NCBI RefSeq assembly: GCF_025151535.1
Contig: NZ_CP102288.1
Location: forward strand, 1,824,501 to 1,888,500
Direction: 5' to 3'
DNA from: Segatella copri DSM 18205
Lineage (GTDB): Bacteria; Bacteroidota; Bacteroidia; Bacteroidales; Bacteroidaceae
DNA: 64,000 nt
Position numbers and translations under genes: made by a program. This document shows positions 8,624-16,695 of this stretch, in pieces. The notes under the pieces are model-generated. The model did no database searches. It saw only the letters and a list, made by a program, of their open reading frames with translations, and was not told the DNA's origin. The first letter of the stretch is position 1; every line of letters begins with the position of its first letter.

Positions 8624-9448
8624 CTACAGCTCTATCACCTCCAAATCATCCGGAACAAAGATTCTACCCTTGAAGTTCTCGGCAGCTTCACGGGTATAAT
8701 TTTCTTTACGATTAGCGAGCGTTTTCTCCTCCGTATGATACAGGATAAGATTCTTCACGCCCAGTTCCTCCGCCAGTTTTCCGGCATCAAGCGCCGTACT
8801 GTGGCATTTCTCATAAGGCTTGAACGTATCGCGGTCGGCATAGAGGCAGAACGCCTCACACATCATCCAGTCAGCCCCCACTATGTAGCGTCGGTTCTGC
8901 TCGTTATAAGGTTCATCGCCCAGGCACGCCAAGACCAAAGGCTTACCCGATTCATCAGAAGAAGGCAGCTCAGCTCGGAATCCGAACTGTTTTTCCTTAG
9001 TAGACTGAATATCAAAGCATTCCAGCTTCATATCCCCCACTTCGAAACACTCCCCATCTTCCAGCTGATGGAACACCACCCTTTCAGCCACCTTAGCCAG
9101 TTGCTTCTTGGCAAGAATCATGTCGATGATGGTCTTGATTACCTTCATCACCTTATCGTTTCCATACACATGCAGCAATCCCTCGTAACCCTTACATTGT
9201 GCCACCATTCGGATTACCCAGATCACACCCAACACATGGTCGGTATGGGCATGGGTAACGAAGAGGTGATGAATGTCAGAAATCTGAACATTTACTTTCT
9301 TCAGCTGCGCCAGTATTCCGTTTCCTCCTCCCGCATCCACCAGCATCAGGGTGCTGGGAGTCTTGAGCAGAAAGCAGGTATTATAAATCTGGGAAACCGT
9401 AGCATTTCCCGTTCCGAGCATCGTAATTTGATTCGTAATCTTATCCAT
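8624..9448 (-). CDS. MBL-fold metallohydrolase, ribonuclease Z-like
   Basis: A 274-residue metallo-beta-lactamase-fold protein with the metal motif THAHTDH (about residues 64-70), an early GTGNA glycine turn, a second-domain GADWMMCEAFC and a late CHSTALDAG/LYHT pair that would supply further metal ligands. The overall plan is that of the RNase Z/ElaC branch, though it lacks an obvious tRNA-clamping exosite insert, so it may act on another phosphodiester. It is a single gene with its own promoter at 9476-9483, convergent to pabC. Confidence 0.8.
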   Translation of the reverse strand: MDKITNQITMLGTGNATVSQIYNTCFLLKTPSTLMLVDAGGGNGILAQLKKVNVQISDIHHLFVTHAHTDHVLGVIWVIRMVAQCKGYEGLLHVYGNDKVMKVIKTIIDMILAKKQLAKVAERVVFHQLEDGECFEVGDMKLECFDIQSTKEKQFGFRAELPSSDESGKPLVLACLGDEPYNEQNRRYIVGADWMMCEAFCLYADRDTFKPYEKCHSTALDAGKLAEELGVKNLILYHTEEKTLANRKENYTREAAENFKGRIFVPDDLEVIEL

Positions 9449-9475
9449 TATCGTTATCTATTTGATTCACGTCCG

Positions 9476-9483
9476 CAAAACTA
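9476..9483 (-). promoter_or_regulatory. Promoter -7 box of the MBL-fold gene
   Basis: Reads TAGTTTTG leftward, 28 bases upstream of the start at 9448. Confidence 0.55.
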
Positions 9484-9547
9484 CTCATTTTCTGATAAAC
9501 CACCAAGAAAAAGCCCCGAAAACTTTGCGTATTCCAAATAATAATCT

Positions 9548-9680
9548 TAACTTTGCGGCATAAAACAAAAAGTAGGTTTCGATTATGGGAAAAATAGAAA
9601 GAACATATAATCTGGATACAGTTCTCTTTAGCAATACGAACAAGGGGATGAACTATCCGTTCACCCCCACTATCAAATTA
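9548..9680 (+). other. Orphan promoter and short coding stub
   Basis: A rightward box TAACTTTG (9548-9555) precedes an ATG at 9585 that opens MGKIERTYNLDTVLFSNTNK. After about 30 codons the frame becomes antisense to the next gene and loses plausible composition. It may be the surviving 5' end of a deleted gene. No family recognised. Confidence 0.35.
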
Positions 9681-9911
9681 TTGCTCAATCTTCCATTTGC
9701 CTTCCCCGTACCATTTAACCACTTGACTTGCGGTATAAGGCTCAAAATCCCAATCGCGGGAGTGCATGAACATGTTTGTCTCGGGGTCCCAATACCAATA
9801 ATGGGTGGAACCTAGGCTATAGCCCAAACTGAGTCTGCATTCTTGCTCCTTATTAGGATGTTCCTTCAGATAGTTAAGCAGCTCAATAGTTGAAATCCAT
9901 TGTTTTTCCAT
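9678..9911 (-). CDS. Small protein of unknown function
   Basis: A 77-residue acidic, Trp/Tyr-rich protein (YWYWDPETNMFMHSRDWDFEPY) without signal peptide or membrane segment. I do not recognise the family. It is supported by a good promoter box 45 bases upstream and a sensible start. It is divergent from mcrB, sharing an intergenic region that holds two copies of a GATC-rich direct repeat, so the two may share regulation. Confidence 0.6.
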   Translation of the reverse strand: MEKQWISTIELLNYLKEHPNKEQECRLSLGYSLGSTHYWYWDPETNMFMHSRDWDFEPYTASQVVKWYGEGKWKIEQ

Positions 9912-9955
9912 AATTTTCGTTGTTAAATTCTACAATATAATTATCAAACACGTTG

Positions 9956-9963
9956 CAAAGATA
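9956..9963 (-). promoter_or_regulatory. Promoter -7 box of the 77-residue gene
   Basis: Reads TATCTTTG leftward, 45 bases upstream of the start at 9911. Confidence 0.6.
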
Positions 9964-9991
9964 GAAGATCCTATCGAAATGAACAAATCAA

Positions 9992-10039
9992 TTAGATCTT
10001 CTTAGATCGATACCCATGGGATTTAGATCTTCTTAGATC
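9992..10039. promoter_or_regulatory. Two 17-base direct repeats upstream of mcrB
   Basis: TTAGATCTTCTTAGATC occurs at 9992-10008 and again at 10023-10039, 31 bases apart start to start, about three helical turns. Each copy has two TTAGATC/TAGATC half sites. They lie between the divergent starts at 9911 and 10087, so a repressor or activator operator is the simplest reading; that is inference. Confidence 0.6.
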
Positions 10040-10086
10040 CAACTAAAAATATAATTACAAAACAACTTATAAATAAGACAATAAAT

Positions 10087-11283
10087 ATGGCAGATAAGAA
10101 TATTTTTAAATTAGAAGGGAAAAGCCAGGAACAGGTAAAGGAAGCCTTTCTGGAATTTCTGAAAATAGACAAAACCAAGCCCGGTGGCTATGCCAGCGTA
10201 GGCTCAAACAAGGTTATCTGCAAGGTCGCTAAAGAGGCCTGCGGGGTAAACTCAGTATTGGAAATCAAGAATGCAGAGGATGCTACAGAAGTGAGCAAAC
10301 TCCTAACAGGCAGAATAGACGAAGAACTGGACTACAGCAAGAGGCACCAAATGACAAGCCTGAGATGCCACGTAAGAAAATACATCGAATTTCTGAACTT
10401 CTGCGAAGGTCTGAAAGGCAAACCTGTTTACGAGTTTGACAAAGACCCAGATAAGCCATTCATCGGCGCTAGCCAATTCAAGAAGATTGTTTCCCTGCTG
10501 AAGGCAAAGAAGAACATCATCCTAGAGGGAGCACCTGGTGTGGGCAAAACCTTTCTGGCCAGAAAGATAGCCTATCAGCTGATTGGCTTTGTGAAGGATG
10601 AGAATATCGAGATGGTACAGTTTCATCAATCCTACAGCTATGAGGATTTCGTGCAGGGCATCCGTCCTTCTGAGGAGGGCGGCTTTGAACGGAGGAATGG
10701 CATTTTCTTTGACTTCTGCAACAAGGCTAGACGTTCGCCGGACCAGCAGTTTGTCTTCATCATCGACGAGATAAACCGAGGAAACATCAGCAAGATTCTG
10801 GGTGAGCTGATGATGCTGATAGAGGCCGACAAACGCAAGAAGCAATACGCCATTAAGCTGACCTACAGCAACGAGGATGATGAGCGTTTCTTTGTACCCG
10901 AGAATGTTTATCTGATAGGCTGCATGAACACGGCCGACCGCTCTCTGGCCATCGTAGATTACGCCCTGCGGCGCCGGTTCCGCTTCTGCCCTATCAAGCC
11001 GGAATTCAACGAAGCCTTCATCAATTTTTTGGAAGAAAAAGGCATCAGTCAGAAGAATGCGGAGCTGGTAGTGAGCAAGGTAAAATCTGCCAACGAGGTA
11101 ATCTCTACCATCGACCGAGGGCTGGAAATCGGGCACAGTTATTTCTGTCAGGCAGAGGGTTGTGAAGATTTTTCTGTCTGGTGGAACGATATCTGTGAGT
11201 ATGAATTGTTTCCGTATCTTCGTGAAATCTGCTTCGATGATGAGGATAAATATGAGTTAATCTGCAACAAACTGAAGTTCTGA
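10087..11283 (+). CDS. mcrB: McrB-type AAA+ restriction NTPase
   Basis: A 398-residue AAA+ protein of the McrB family, the GTP-driven motor of type IV restriction that translocates DNA and with McrC cuts foreign or modified DNA. Walker A GAPGVGKT (about 148-155), Walker B FVFIIDEINRG (about 222-232) and the family hallmark MNTADRS (about 280-286) are present, followed by an RRRFRF arginine run. The first 110 residues form a short N-terminal domain I do not recognise; in this family that domain reads the target, and it does not look like the methylcytosine-binding domain of E. coli McrB. mcrC begins one base after its stop. Confidence 0.9.
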   Translation: MADKNIFKLEGKSQEQVKEAFLEFLKIDKTKPGGYASVGSNKVICKVAKEACGVNSVLEIKNAEDATEVSKLLTGRIDEELDYSKRHQMTSLRCHVRKYIEFLNFCEGLKGKPVYEFDKDPDKPFIGASQFKKIVSLLKAKKNIILEGAPGVGKTFLARKIAYQLIGFVKDENIEMVQFHQSYSYEDFVQGIRPSEEGGFERRNGIFFDFCNKARRSPDQQFVFIIDEINRGNISKILGELMMLIEADKRKKQYAIKLTYSNEDDERFFVPENVYLIGCMNTADRSLAIVDYALRRRFRFCPIKPEFNEAFINFLEEKGISQKNAELVVSKVKSANEVISTIDRGLEIGHSYFCQAEGCEDFSVWWNDICEYELFPYLREICFDDEDKYELICNKLKF

Positions 11284-11284
11284 A

Positions 11285-12379
11285 ATGCAACAGAAAATTC
11301 CAATTGAGAATCTGTATTATCTGCTCTGTTATGCCTGGGGCGTAAGCGACCAGCTTGACAAGGTAAAGGTGGATGGCGAGAAATGCCATTCGCTGGAGAA
11401 CCTATTGTCAACTATTTTGCTCAACGCCTGCGATAGGCTTTTGCGCCAAGGACTTTTGAGAGCGTATCGGTTTGAGGAGCAGGAAGTGGAGGGCGTTCGC
11501 GGCAAGCTGAATCTTGCTGAGACTTTGAAAAGCGGTAAGCATCTGAACGGCAGAACCATCTGCCAGGTAGATGAGCTTACGCAGGATGTAGTCATCAACC
11601 GGGTTATCTTTTCTACCTTGAAAAGACTGATGAGGATAGAGGGAATTGATGAGAATATCAGAGCCAGGTTGCGAAAGACTTTGGCAAAATTTCCTCATAT
11701 TGAGGAGATTCGGGTTACAGAAGGTTTGCTGGGGCGGCTTCGTCAGCATAGGCTTAGCGGGTTTTATAAGCTGGTTCTTAATATCTGCCGGTTGATTTGG
11801 GACTCTACCCTTCCCTGCAAGGATAAGGATGGCAGACTGGAGTTTTTGGATTTCACGGAGGATGATTTCCGGATGAACTGCATCTTTGAGCGATTCCTCA
11901 TGAATTTCTGCAAGCAGAATTGCCGGGATGAGTATCCTGAGGTGCATCGGGAATATATTGATTTCCAGCTTTCACCTTTCGGGATGATGTTTAAGGAGGC
12001 TGGCGAGGCTTTACCGGTGATGGAAACCGACGTGACGCTTTTTAATCCGAATACGCAGGAGAAGCTTATTCTTGATGCCAAGTTTTACAGAGAGGCGCTG
12101 GTTTCGAAGTTTGGCGGCAGGGAGAAGGTTCGCAGGGACCATCTCTCGCAGATTCTTTCTTACGTGATGAACCAGGAAGACCGGAGCAAGCCGCATACTA
12201 TGAATGCTTACGGAGCTTTGGTCTACCCTACCGTGGATGAGGATTTCGACTTTTCTTATAGGTATAAGGAGACGGGGCATCGCATCATTGTGAGGACGGT
12301 AAACCTGGGGCAACCTTGGAGGAAAATAGAGGAACGGGTGAAGGAGATTGTGAAGAGAGAAGGCAGGGATGAATGGTGA
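11285..12379 (+). CDS. mcrC: McrC-type restriction endonuclease subunit
   Basis: A 364-residue partner of McrB. The N-terminal part (IPIENLYYLLCYAWG, ENLLSTILLNACDRLLRQGL) is the conserved McrC start. The C-terminal half carries a PD-(D/E)XK nuclease core: METDVTLF (Asp at about 249) then LILDAKFY (DAK at about 264-266). It would supply the cutting activity to the McrB ring. Spacing of one base to mcrB implies translational coupling. REP-like repeats begin 28 bases after its stop. Confidence 0.9.
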   Translation: MQQKIPIENLYYLLCYAWGVSDQLDKVKVDGEKCHSLENLLSTILLNACDRLLRQGLLRAYRFEEQEVEGVRGKLNLAETLKSGKHLNGRTICQVDELTQDVVINRVIFSTLKRLMRIEGIDENIRARLRKTLAKFPHIEEIRVTEGLLGRLRQHRLSGFYKLVLNICRLIWDSTLPCKDKDGRLEFLDFTEDDFRMNCIFERFLMNFCKQNCRDEYPEVHREYIDFQLSPFGMMFKEAGEALPVMETDVTLFNPNTQEKLILDAKFYREALVSKFGGREKVRRDHLSQILSYVMNQEDRSKPHTMNAYGALVYPTVDEDFDFSYRYKETGHRIIVRTVNLGQPWRKIEERVKEIVKREGRDEW

Positions 12380-12406
12380 TGATTGGCGATGAAGGACAAG
12401 CGATGA

Positions 12407-12450
12407 GGGACAAGCGATAGAATCGCTTGGAACGGGGGTGAGAGGGGGAC
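12407..12450 (+). repeat. REP-type repeat, copy 1
   Basis: Core AAGCGAT-AGA-ATCGCTT (12412-12428) followed by GGAACGGGGGTGAGAGGGGG. A partial extra copy of GGACAAGCGATGA precedes it. It lies about 100 bases upstream of the RAYT start. Confidence 0.85.
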
Positions 12451-12550
12451 TGCTCCCCTCTTTGCTTCTATGCTTCTTTGCTGGAGTGGCGGGCTTGCAG
12501 GCGAAACGGGGGCTGGAGCTTTAATTATTTACTTTTTTACTTATTTTATT

Positions 12551-13774
12551 ATGGATAGAGATGAAGCTATAGCTAGAGGATTGAGGGTGCATGAAACCCA
12601 GCACTCCATGAAACGCAGAAGCCCATGGCATGATTACCATGGAAGGGGTACTTATATGCTGACGCTTGTGGTGGAGGGACGCATGCCTCTGCTGGGGAAA
12701 CTGTGGGGACGGGTGGATGCCCGTCCTGGGGATGGTGATGCGCCGAAAGTGATGCTTTCTGAACTTGGAATTGCCATCGCGAAGGAGGAGATTCCGAAGA
12801 TTCATAAATATTATCCCCAGGTGGAGGTTTGGAGGGTTTGCATCATGCCTGATCATATTCACCTGATTGTGAGGGTGAAGGAGGACTTGAGAGGAGGACA
12901 AGCGATGGAATCGCTTGGAACGGAGGCTCGAGGGGGACAGGCTTCGGCTTTGACCAAAGAAGCTAACTTAGCTCAAACTGAAGGGGCTAACCAGGCTCAA
13001 ACAGAAGGGGCTAACTTGGCTTCGGCTGGAGGGGCTAACTTGGCTTCGGCTGGAGGGGCTAACCAGGCTCAGACTGGAGAGAATGAAGCGAGCTCGATTG
13101 GGATGACGGCGAAAAGAGAGAAAGAGATGGGGTCGCTGGGAATGGTGATAAAGGGGTTTAAGATGGGATGCAACAAGGCTTACTGGAGGATTTATGGGAT
13201 GAATACGGCTCCAAGGAAGGGGCTCTTTGAATTGGGGTATAATGACAAGGTTCTGCTACATGAGAGACAACTGGAGGGATGGAAGAAATACTTGGATGAT
13301 AACCCGAGAAGACTGATGGTGAAGAGGATGAACCCGGGACTTTTTACCGTGATGCAGAATAAAGAGGTGGTGGGTCGCAGATGCCAGATGGTGGGCAACT
13401 GTTTCTTGCTCGATATTCCTGATAAGGTGGCGGTCGTTGTACATCGCCGGTATTCTGAGGGGGATTTGAGGCGCTTGCGCGAGGAATGGCTGGCTTGCGG
13501 AGAACGTGGTGGCGTGCTGGTGAGTGCTGCCATCTCGACTAAGGAGAAGGAGGTTTTGCGCGAGGCTATGAACCGGGGGTACCGTATTGTGCTCTTGAGG
13601 GAGAACGGGTTCCCAAGGTTGTATAAGCCTTGTGGGGAGAGTTTTTATGCCTGTTCTGAGGGGCTGCTGCTTCAGATTAGCCCCTGGGATTACCATATGG
13701 AGAAGAAGACTATTACCAGGGAGCAATGCCTGGAACTGAATGAGATGGCGGAAAGGATTGCGGAATGGAGATAG
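12551..13774 (+). CDS. REP-associated tyrosine transposase (RAYT), extended
   Basis: A 407-residue protein with a Y1/HUH transposase core: MPDHIHLIV (His102, His104), a candidate catalytic Tyr in GCNKAYWRIYG (about 211), and the RAYT-style FELGYNDKVLLHERQLEGWKKYLDDNPRRL (about 227-255). Such enzymes move short palindromic repeats rather than themselves. Between core and Tyr lie two oddities: residues about 116-131 are encoded by a REP repeat in frame, and residues about 138-177 are five 8-residue repeats (ANLAQTEG type; 24-base units at 12962-13081). The last 120 residues (GGVLVSAAISTKEKEVLREAM...) resemble a Rossmann-like DprA/SLOG segment; that is inference. I place the start at ATG 12551; the longer frame begins in repeat-rich sequence. 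Confidence 0.8.
   Translation: MDRDEAIARGLRVHETQHSMKRRSPWHDYHGRGTYMLTLVVEGRMPLLGKLWGRVDARPGDGDAPKVMLSELGIAIAKEEIPKIHKYYPQVEVWRVCIMPDHIHLIVRVKEDLRGGQAMESLGTEARGGQASALTKEANLAQTEGANQAQTEGANLASAGGANLASAGGANQAQTGENEASSIGMTAKREKEMGSLGMVIKGFKMGCNKAYWRIYGMNTAPRKGLFELGYNDKVLLHERQLEGWKKYLDDNPRRLMVKRMNPGLFTVMQNKEVVGRRCQMVGNCFLLDIPDKVAVVVHRRYSEGDLRRLREEWLACGERGGVLVSAAISTKEKEVLREAMNRGYRIVLLRENGFPRLYKPCGESFYACSEGLLLQISPWDYHMEKKTITREQCLELNEMAERIAEWR
12896..12938 (+). repeat. REP-type repeat, copy 2, inside the RAYT gene
   Basis: Core AAGCGAT-GGA-ATCGCTT (12900-12916) then GGAACGGAGGCTCGAGGGGG. It keeps the reading frame and encodes about 15 residues rich in Gly, Gln and Ala. Confidence 0.85.
12962..13081 (+). 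repeat. Five 24-base tandem repeats within the RAYT gene
   Basis: Units start at 12962, 12986, 13010, 13034 and 13058; each begins GCTAAC and encodes ANL/ANQ plus AQTEG or ASAGG. Units 3 and 4 are identical. Confidence 0.9.
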
Positions 13775-13817
13775 GGAAAATGGAGGCGCTTGGAGAGGAG
13801 GCTGGGTGGAGGGACAA

Positions 13818-13860
13818 GGGACAAGCGATGGAATCGCTTGGAACGGAGGCGAGAGGGGGA
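13818..13860 (+). repeat. REP-type repeat, copy 3
   Basis: GGGACAAGCGATGGAATCGC then TTGGAACGGAGGCGAGAGGG, directly downstream of the RAYT gene. Copies 1 and 3 thus flank the transposase. Confidence 0.85.
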
Positions 13861-14026
13861 ATCAGGATGCGACTTAGGCTAAACCAGACGTAAAAAATAC
13901 GAAGAAACTGACAAGAAATAAAATGTTTTTTTTTATTTTTCACCAAATAAAAACAAAATCTCTCTCTTTTTTATATCCATTCCTTATTATTTTACAATAA
14001 TATTTTGTTAATTAAGATGTTTTTAT

Positions 14027-14034
14027 TACTTTTG
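14027..14034 (+). promoter_or_regulatory. Promoter -7 box of the unknown gene pair
   Basis: TACTTTTG with TTTG near 14004-14007. It lies 50 bases before the start at 14084. Confidence 0.5.
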
Positions 14035-14083
14035 TATCTGTAAAGCATCGTTTACCCTTGCTAACTATAAAATAATAACAAAA

Positions 14084-15076
14084 ATGAAGCAACAGAAATT
14101 TGTTTTTTATAGATATAGCTTCCAGGAAGATCCTGATACTATACCTGAAAAGAGAGTAGCTGAAGAAAAAATCAGCACACATTTTGGTAACCTATTTCAT
14201 GTCGGAGAGAAGTTAACCATGTATATGAAAAAAGGTAAGGCTGACGTCAGTTTGCGGAATGATACCTTTGCCGTATGCAAAGATATTATCGTGTTTAGAC
14301 TCAACGATGACAAAGATCTGAAAAGAACCTTGCCTACAGGTACCACAACCAACGCTGTTGATGACTATGCTGAAACTATAGAACAATCATTTCCCCATTG
14401 CCTAATCATCTTTATCAATCAGCCAGGATTGCATTATGTAGCCATAGAGAAAAAAGCAGGTGCGTTCTATGGAAAAATAGACAAGATAACCAAGATTTTA
14501 AAGCAGAACTTCGATCGTATGATCAAGCATCTTGGCTATATGGTCAACTTTGAAGAAATATATATGCAAGCAAAAGCATGGGATGTTGTAAAAAGAAAAT
14601 GCAGAGAAAACAACGACTATGTAATCCAAGTTTGCCTGACGGCTAAACGTGATAAAGAAAACACTAATCATTCAGATTATACCCGCAACAGCAATATCAA
14701 TGGCTTTATAGAAGATGGCATGGAGAATGATGCAAAAGAGGTGTTTGCCGGATACAAATACGATAAAAATGCTAGCGACCAGAGCATAAGAAATACTATA
14801 GATAAAGTGTTCTATATCAATCAGTTTATAGAAAACAATGAGTGTGAGATAAAAGTAAAGTTGAGCAAAAGCGGTATCATATGCCTCAACGAAGAAGTAG
14901 TGCCTATGTACTTTCTCCCAGAGAGAGCTATAGAGAATTTCCAGATAGGTTCTTCTATAAGTGAAACCGAAGATGTATCCACTCTAGAAGAATGGCTCAA
15001 GAATAGTATAAATGACATAAAGAGAACTACAGATGCAACAACGCCTCCTAAAAAACTCTCAAGACCTCGTAAGTAA
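14084..15076 (+). CDS. Unknown protein A of an AT-rich overlapping pair
   Basis: A 330-residue soluble protein that I do not recognise. It starts with FVFYRYSFQEDPD, has no signal peptide or membrane helix, and carries mixed alpha/beta composition with a hydrophobic strand LIIFINQPGLHYVAIE (about 105-120) and a Lys-rich C-terminus. Base composition is clearly more AT-rich than its neighbours, a sign of transfer. Its 3' end overlaps the next gene by 44 bases, so the two are translated together. Beside McrBC and a RAYT, a defence role (abortive infection or restriction accessory) is plausible, but nothing in the sequence proves it. Confidence 0.75.
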   Translation: MKQQKFVFYRYSFQEDPDTIPEKRVAEEKISTHFGNLFHVGEKLTMYMKKGKADVSLRNDTFAVCKDIIVFRLNDDKDLKRTLPTGTTTNAVDDYAETIEQSFPHCLIIFINQPGLHYVAIEKKAGAFYGKIDKITKILKQNFDRMIKHLGYMVNFEEIYMQAKAWDVVKRKCRENNDYVIQVCLTAKRDKENTNHSDYTRNSNINGFIEDGMENDAKEVFAGYKYDKNASDQSIRNTIDKVFYINQFIENNECEIKVKLSKSGIICLNEEVVPMYFLPERAIENFQIGSSISETEDVSTLEEWLKNSINDIKRTTDATTPPKKLSRPRK

Positions 15077-15842
15077 TTCGTTCAGGGATCATATCATCTT
15101 AAAAGTGATTGAGAAGAGTTGTAAGCAATATGAGAGCCGCATGAATACCATGCGGTTCTCAACCATCGAATTTTTCGTAGAAGTAGTAAATATGATAGAC
15201 GATATCAGGGAGCACTCTGTAGATTATGACTTTGAGAATGCTTTCGACAATCTTTTCTGTCGCCTACGTGAATACGACTCTAGCGCAAATAATGCCGATG
15301 CAAAAATAGCCACGAGTGTAAGTATAACATGGGTAGCCTATCTGCTTTTCCTATGTTATGACAAAAAAGACGACTACGACCATTGGGCACATCGTCTAAC
15401 TGGGAATCTTAAATCACATGATATAAATTATCGTCAGATTCTCGAAGATATTAATTCAAAACTTCCAGAACATCAGCACGAAGAAATCAAAATCTACATA
15501 CTGGGCTATATAGATAACCCCGACAAATGGTTGTCGCAACTGATTGAAGATACCATTAAGTATGAGGGTATGAACAGAAAACTCATCCAAGACTTGAAAC
15601 CATTTTTCTATACAGGCGAAGACCAACTGGCTCATATCATTGCCTATATAAAAGAGGTAAAAGCCACCAGTTCTGATCCTGCAATAGCCAGAATTACTGC
15701 AAAATATATCCAAGGAAAAAAGATTTCTGACAATAATAAATCCATCAAAGGGCCTCTGTGGGAGATACTTCACGAACATGAATTGTATAAGACCAAGAAA
15801 GACAATTGGAACAAGGCAATAAACAATGCTATGAAACTATAA
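15033..15842 (+). CDS. Unknown protein B of an AT-rich overlapping pair
   Basis: A 269-residue protein, mostly helical by composition, with one moderately hydrophobic stretch (ATSVSITWVAYLLFLCY, about residues 89-106) and many charged residues elsewhere. No family or catalytic motif recognised. The ATG at 15033 lies 44 bases inside the previous gene in another frame; the next Met in frame would lose about 37 residues. A 14-base perfect inverted repeat about 80 bases after the stop may end the operon. Confidence 0.75.
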   Translation: MQQRLLKNSQDLVSNSFRDHIILKVIEKSCKQYESRMNTMRFSTIEFFVEVVNMIDDIREHSVDYDFENAFDNLFCRLREYDSSANNADAKIATSVSITWVAYLLFLCYDKKDDYDHWAHRLTGNLKSHDINYRQILEDINSKLPEHQHEEIKIYILGYIDNPDKWLSQLIEDTIKYEGMNRKLIQDLKPFFYTGEDQLAHIIAYIKEVKATSSDPAIARITAKYIQGKKISDNNKSIKGPLWEILHEHELYKTKKDNWNKAINNAMKL

Positions 15843-16278
15843 CCTTTCATCTTGCTTGTTGGAGCCGATTATATTCCAAGTATTTCCGCCAAAATCTCCC
15901 AATTTTCCGCACAATTTCCCCGTTTTTCCGCTCATTTTCCTCGATAAGATAGAAAATCTGAGCGGAAAAACGATGTTTTCTCCTATAAAAACTGAAAAAC
16001 ACAAATTCATCAGAGTTCATTCCCCTTATTTTCCTCGATTCTTTCCTTTTCCATTCCTTTTCATTCCTTTTCATTCCTCAGCCTGGCGAAAGAAGATTTT
16101 TTCGGCCATGAGCATTTCCTTTTTTCCTATCTTTGCACCCGTCATCTGATAACAGGATGACTACCCATCAGGCGAGTTGCAAATCACAAAATGGGGAATG
16201 ATGGTACTAGAAAAGATGGCGGGGAAACCTCTTCGAACGTCATCGTACCAGAGAGGCTTATTTAATACTCAAGTAAAA
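15843..16278. other. Gap: inverted repeat, pyrimidine repeats and promoter
   Basis: CGTTTTTCCGCTCA (15921-15934) is perfectly inverted at 15959-15972. Then CATTCCTTTT-like units repeat three times near 16050-16080. A promoter box TATCTTTG (16128-16135) is followed by a GTCATC/GATGAC hairpin (16141-16161) in the leader of the next gene. Confidence 0.7.
16128..16135 (+). promoter_or_regulatory. Promoter -7 box of the primase module
   Basis: TATCTTTG followed by CACCC. The leader to ATG 16279 is about 135 bases and begins with a small hairpin. Confidence 0.6.
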
Positions 16279-16674
16279 ATGAATATAGTATTAAATGACA
16301 ATATGAACGAAAGTTCAAGTAAGGCAGGAAAGGGATTCTACCCAAACACAGAATTGGGTATCGACCTCAAGTTGATGACTAAGGAGCCAGGGCGCATGGC
16401 CGTTGGCGAGTATCTGGATGGAGCCATTACGCACGATGGAGAAGACCACTTCACCTTTGTGCAGAATGACCAGGAGAAGAAACTGCAGAAGGTGGTGCAG
16501 AGAAATCCGCACGTGTATGAAGGAAAGTACATCAACGTGAACCGGAAGAAAGACGGTACGCTCTACCCTACCTTCAACCGCCCGCAGTTCTCAGAGCGCT
16601 TCACCTTCCAGGACTTCTGCCAGGGAGCCGCCGACGAGCTGCGTATCATTAGCGGCAAGAGTGATGACAGATAA
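16279..16674 (+). CDS. Unknown small protein, first gene of the primase module
   Basis: About 131 residues from ATG 16279 (MNIVLNDNMN). ATG 16303 is an alternative, and the frame is also open upstream from a TTG. The body has FYPNTELGIDLKLMTKEPGRMAVGEYLDGAI, FTFVQND and RNPHVYEGKYINVNRKKDGTLYPTFNRP, a beta-rich pattern. I do not recognise the family. Its place before DUF3987-like and primase genes suggests an accessory DNA-metabolism role, for example a single-strand-binding-like protein; this is inference only. Confidence 0.6.
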   Translation: MNIVLNDNMNESSSKAGKGFYPNTELGIDLKLMTKEPGRMAVGEYLDGAITHDGEDHFTFVQNDQEKKLQKVVQRNPHVYEGKYINVNRKKDGTLYPTFNRPQFSERFTFQDFCQGAADELRIISGKSDDR

Positions 16675-16695
16675 ACGGAGTTGAGGCTTTCTAGA

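Larger units (their letters stand above)
13775..14083. other. Gap with REP copy 3 and an AT-rich promoter region
   Basis: Holds the third repeat copy, then a strongly AT-rich stretch with a TACTTTTG box at 14027-14034 and TTTG about 20 bases upstream. The change in composition near 13900 marks the start of the AT-rich gene pair. Confidence 0.65.

Noticed and set aside
8450..9541. 363-codon plus-strand frame over the MBL-fold gene
   Set aside because: Antisense to a protein with clear HxHxDH motif; begins in a dispersed repeat and lacks recognisable domains.
10087..12379. Classic methylcytosine-specific McrBC of the E. coli type
   Set aside because: The motor and nuclease parts fit, but the N-terminal 110 residues do not look like the E. 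coli recognition domain, so target specificity is left open.
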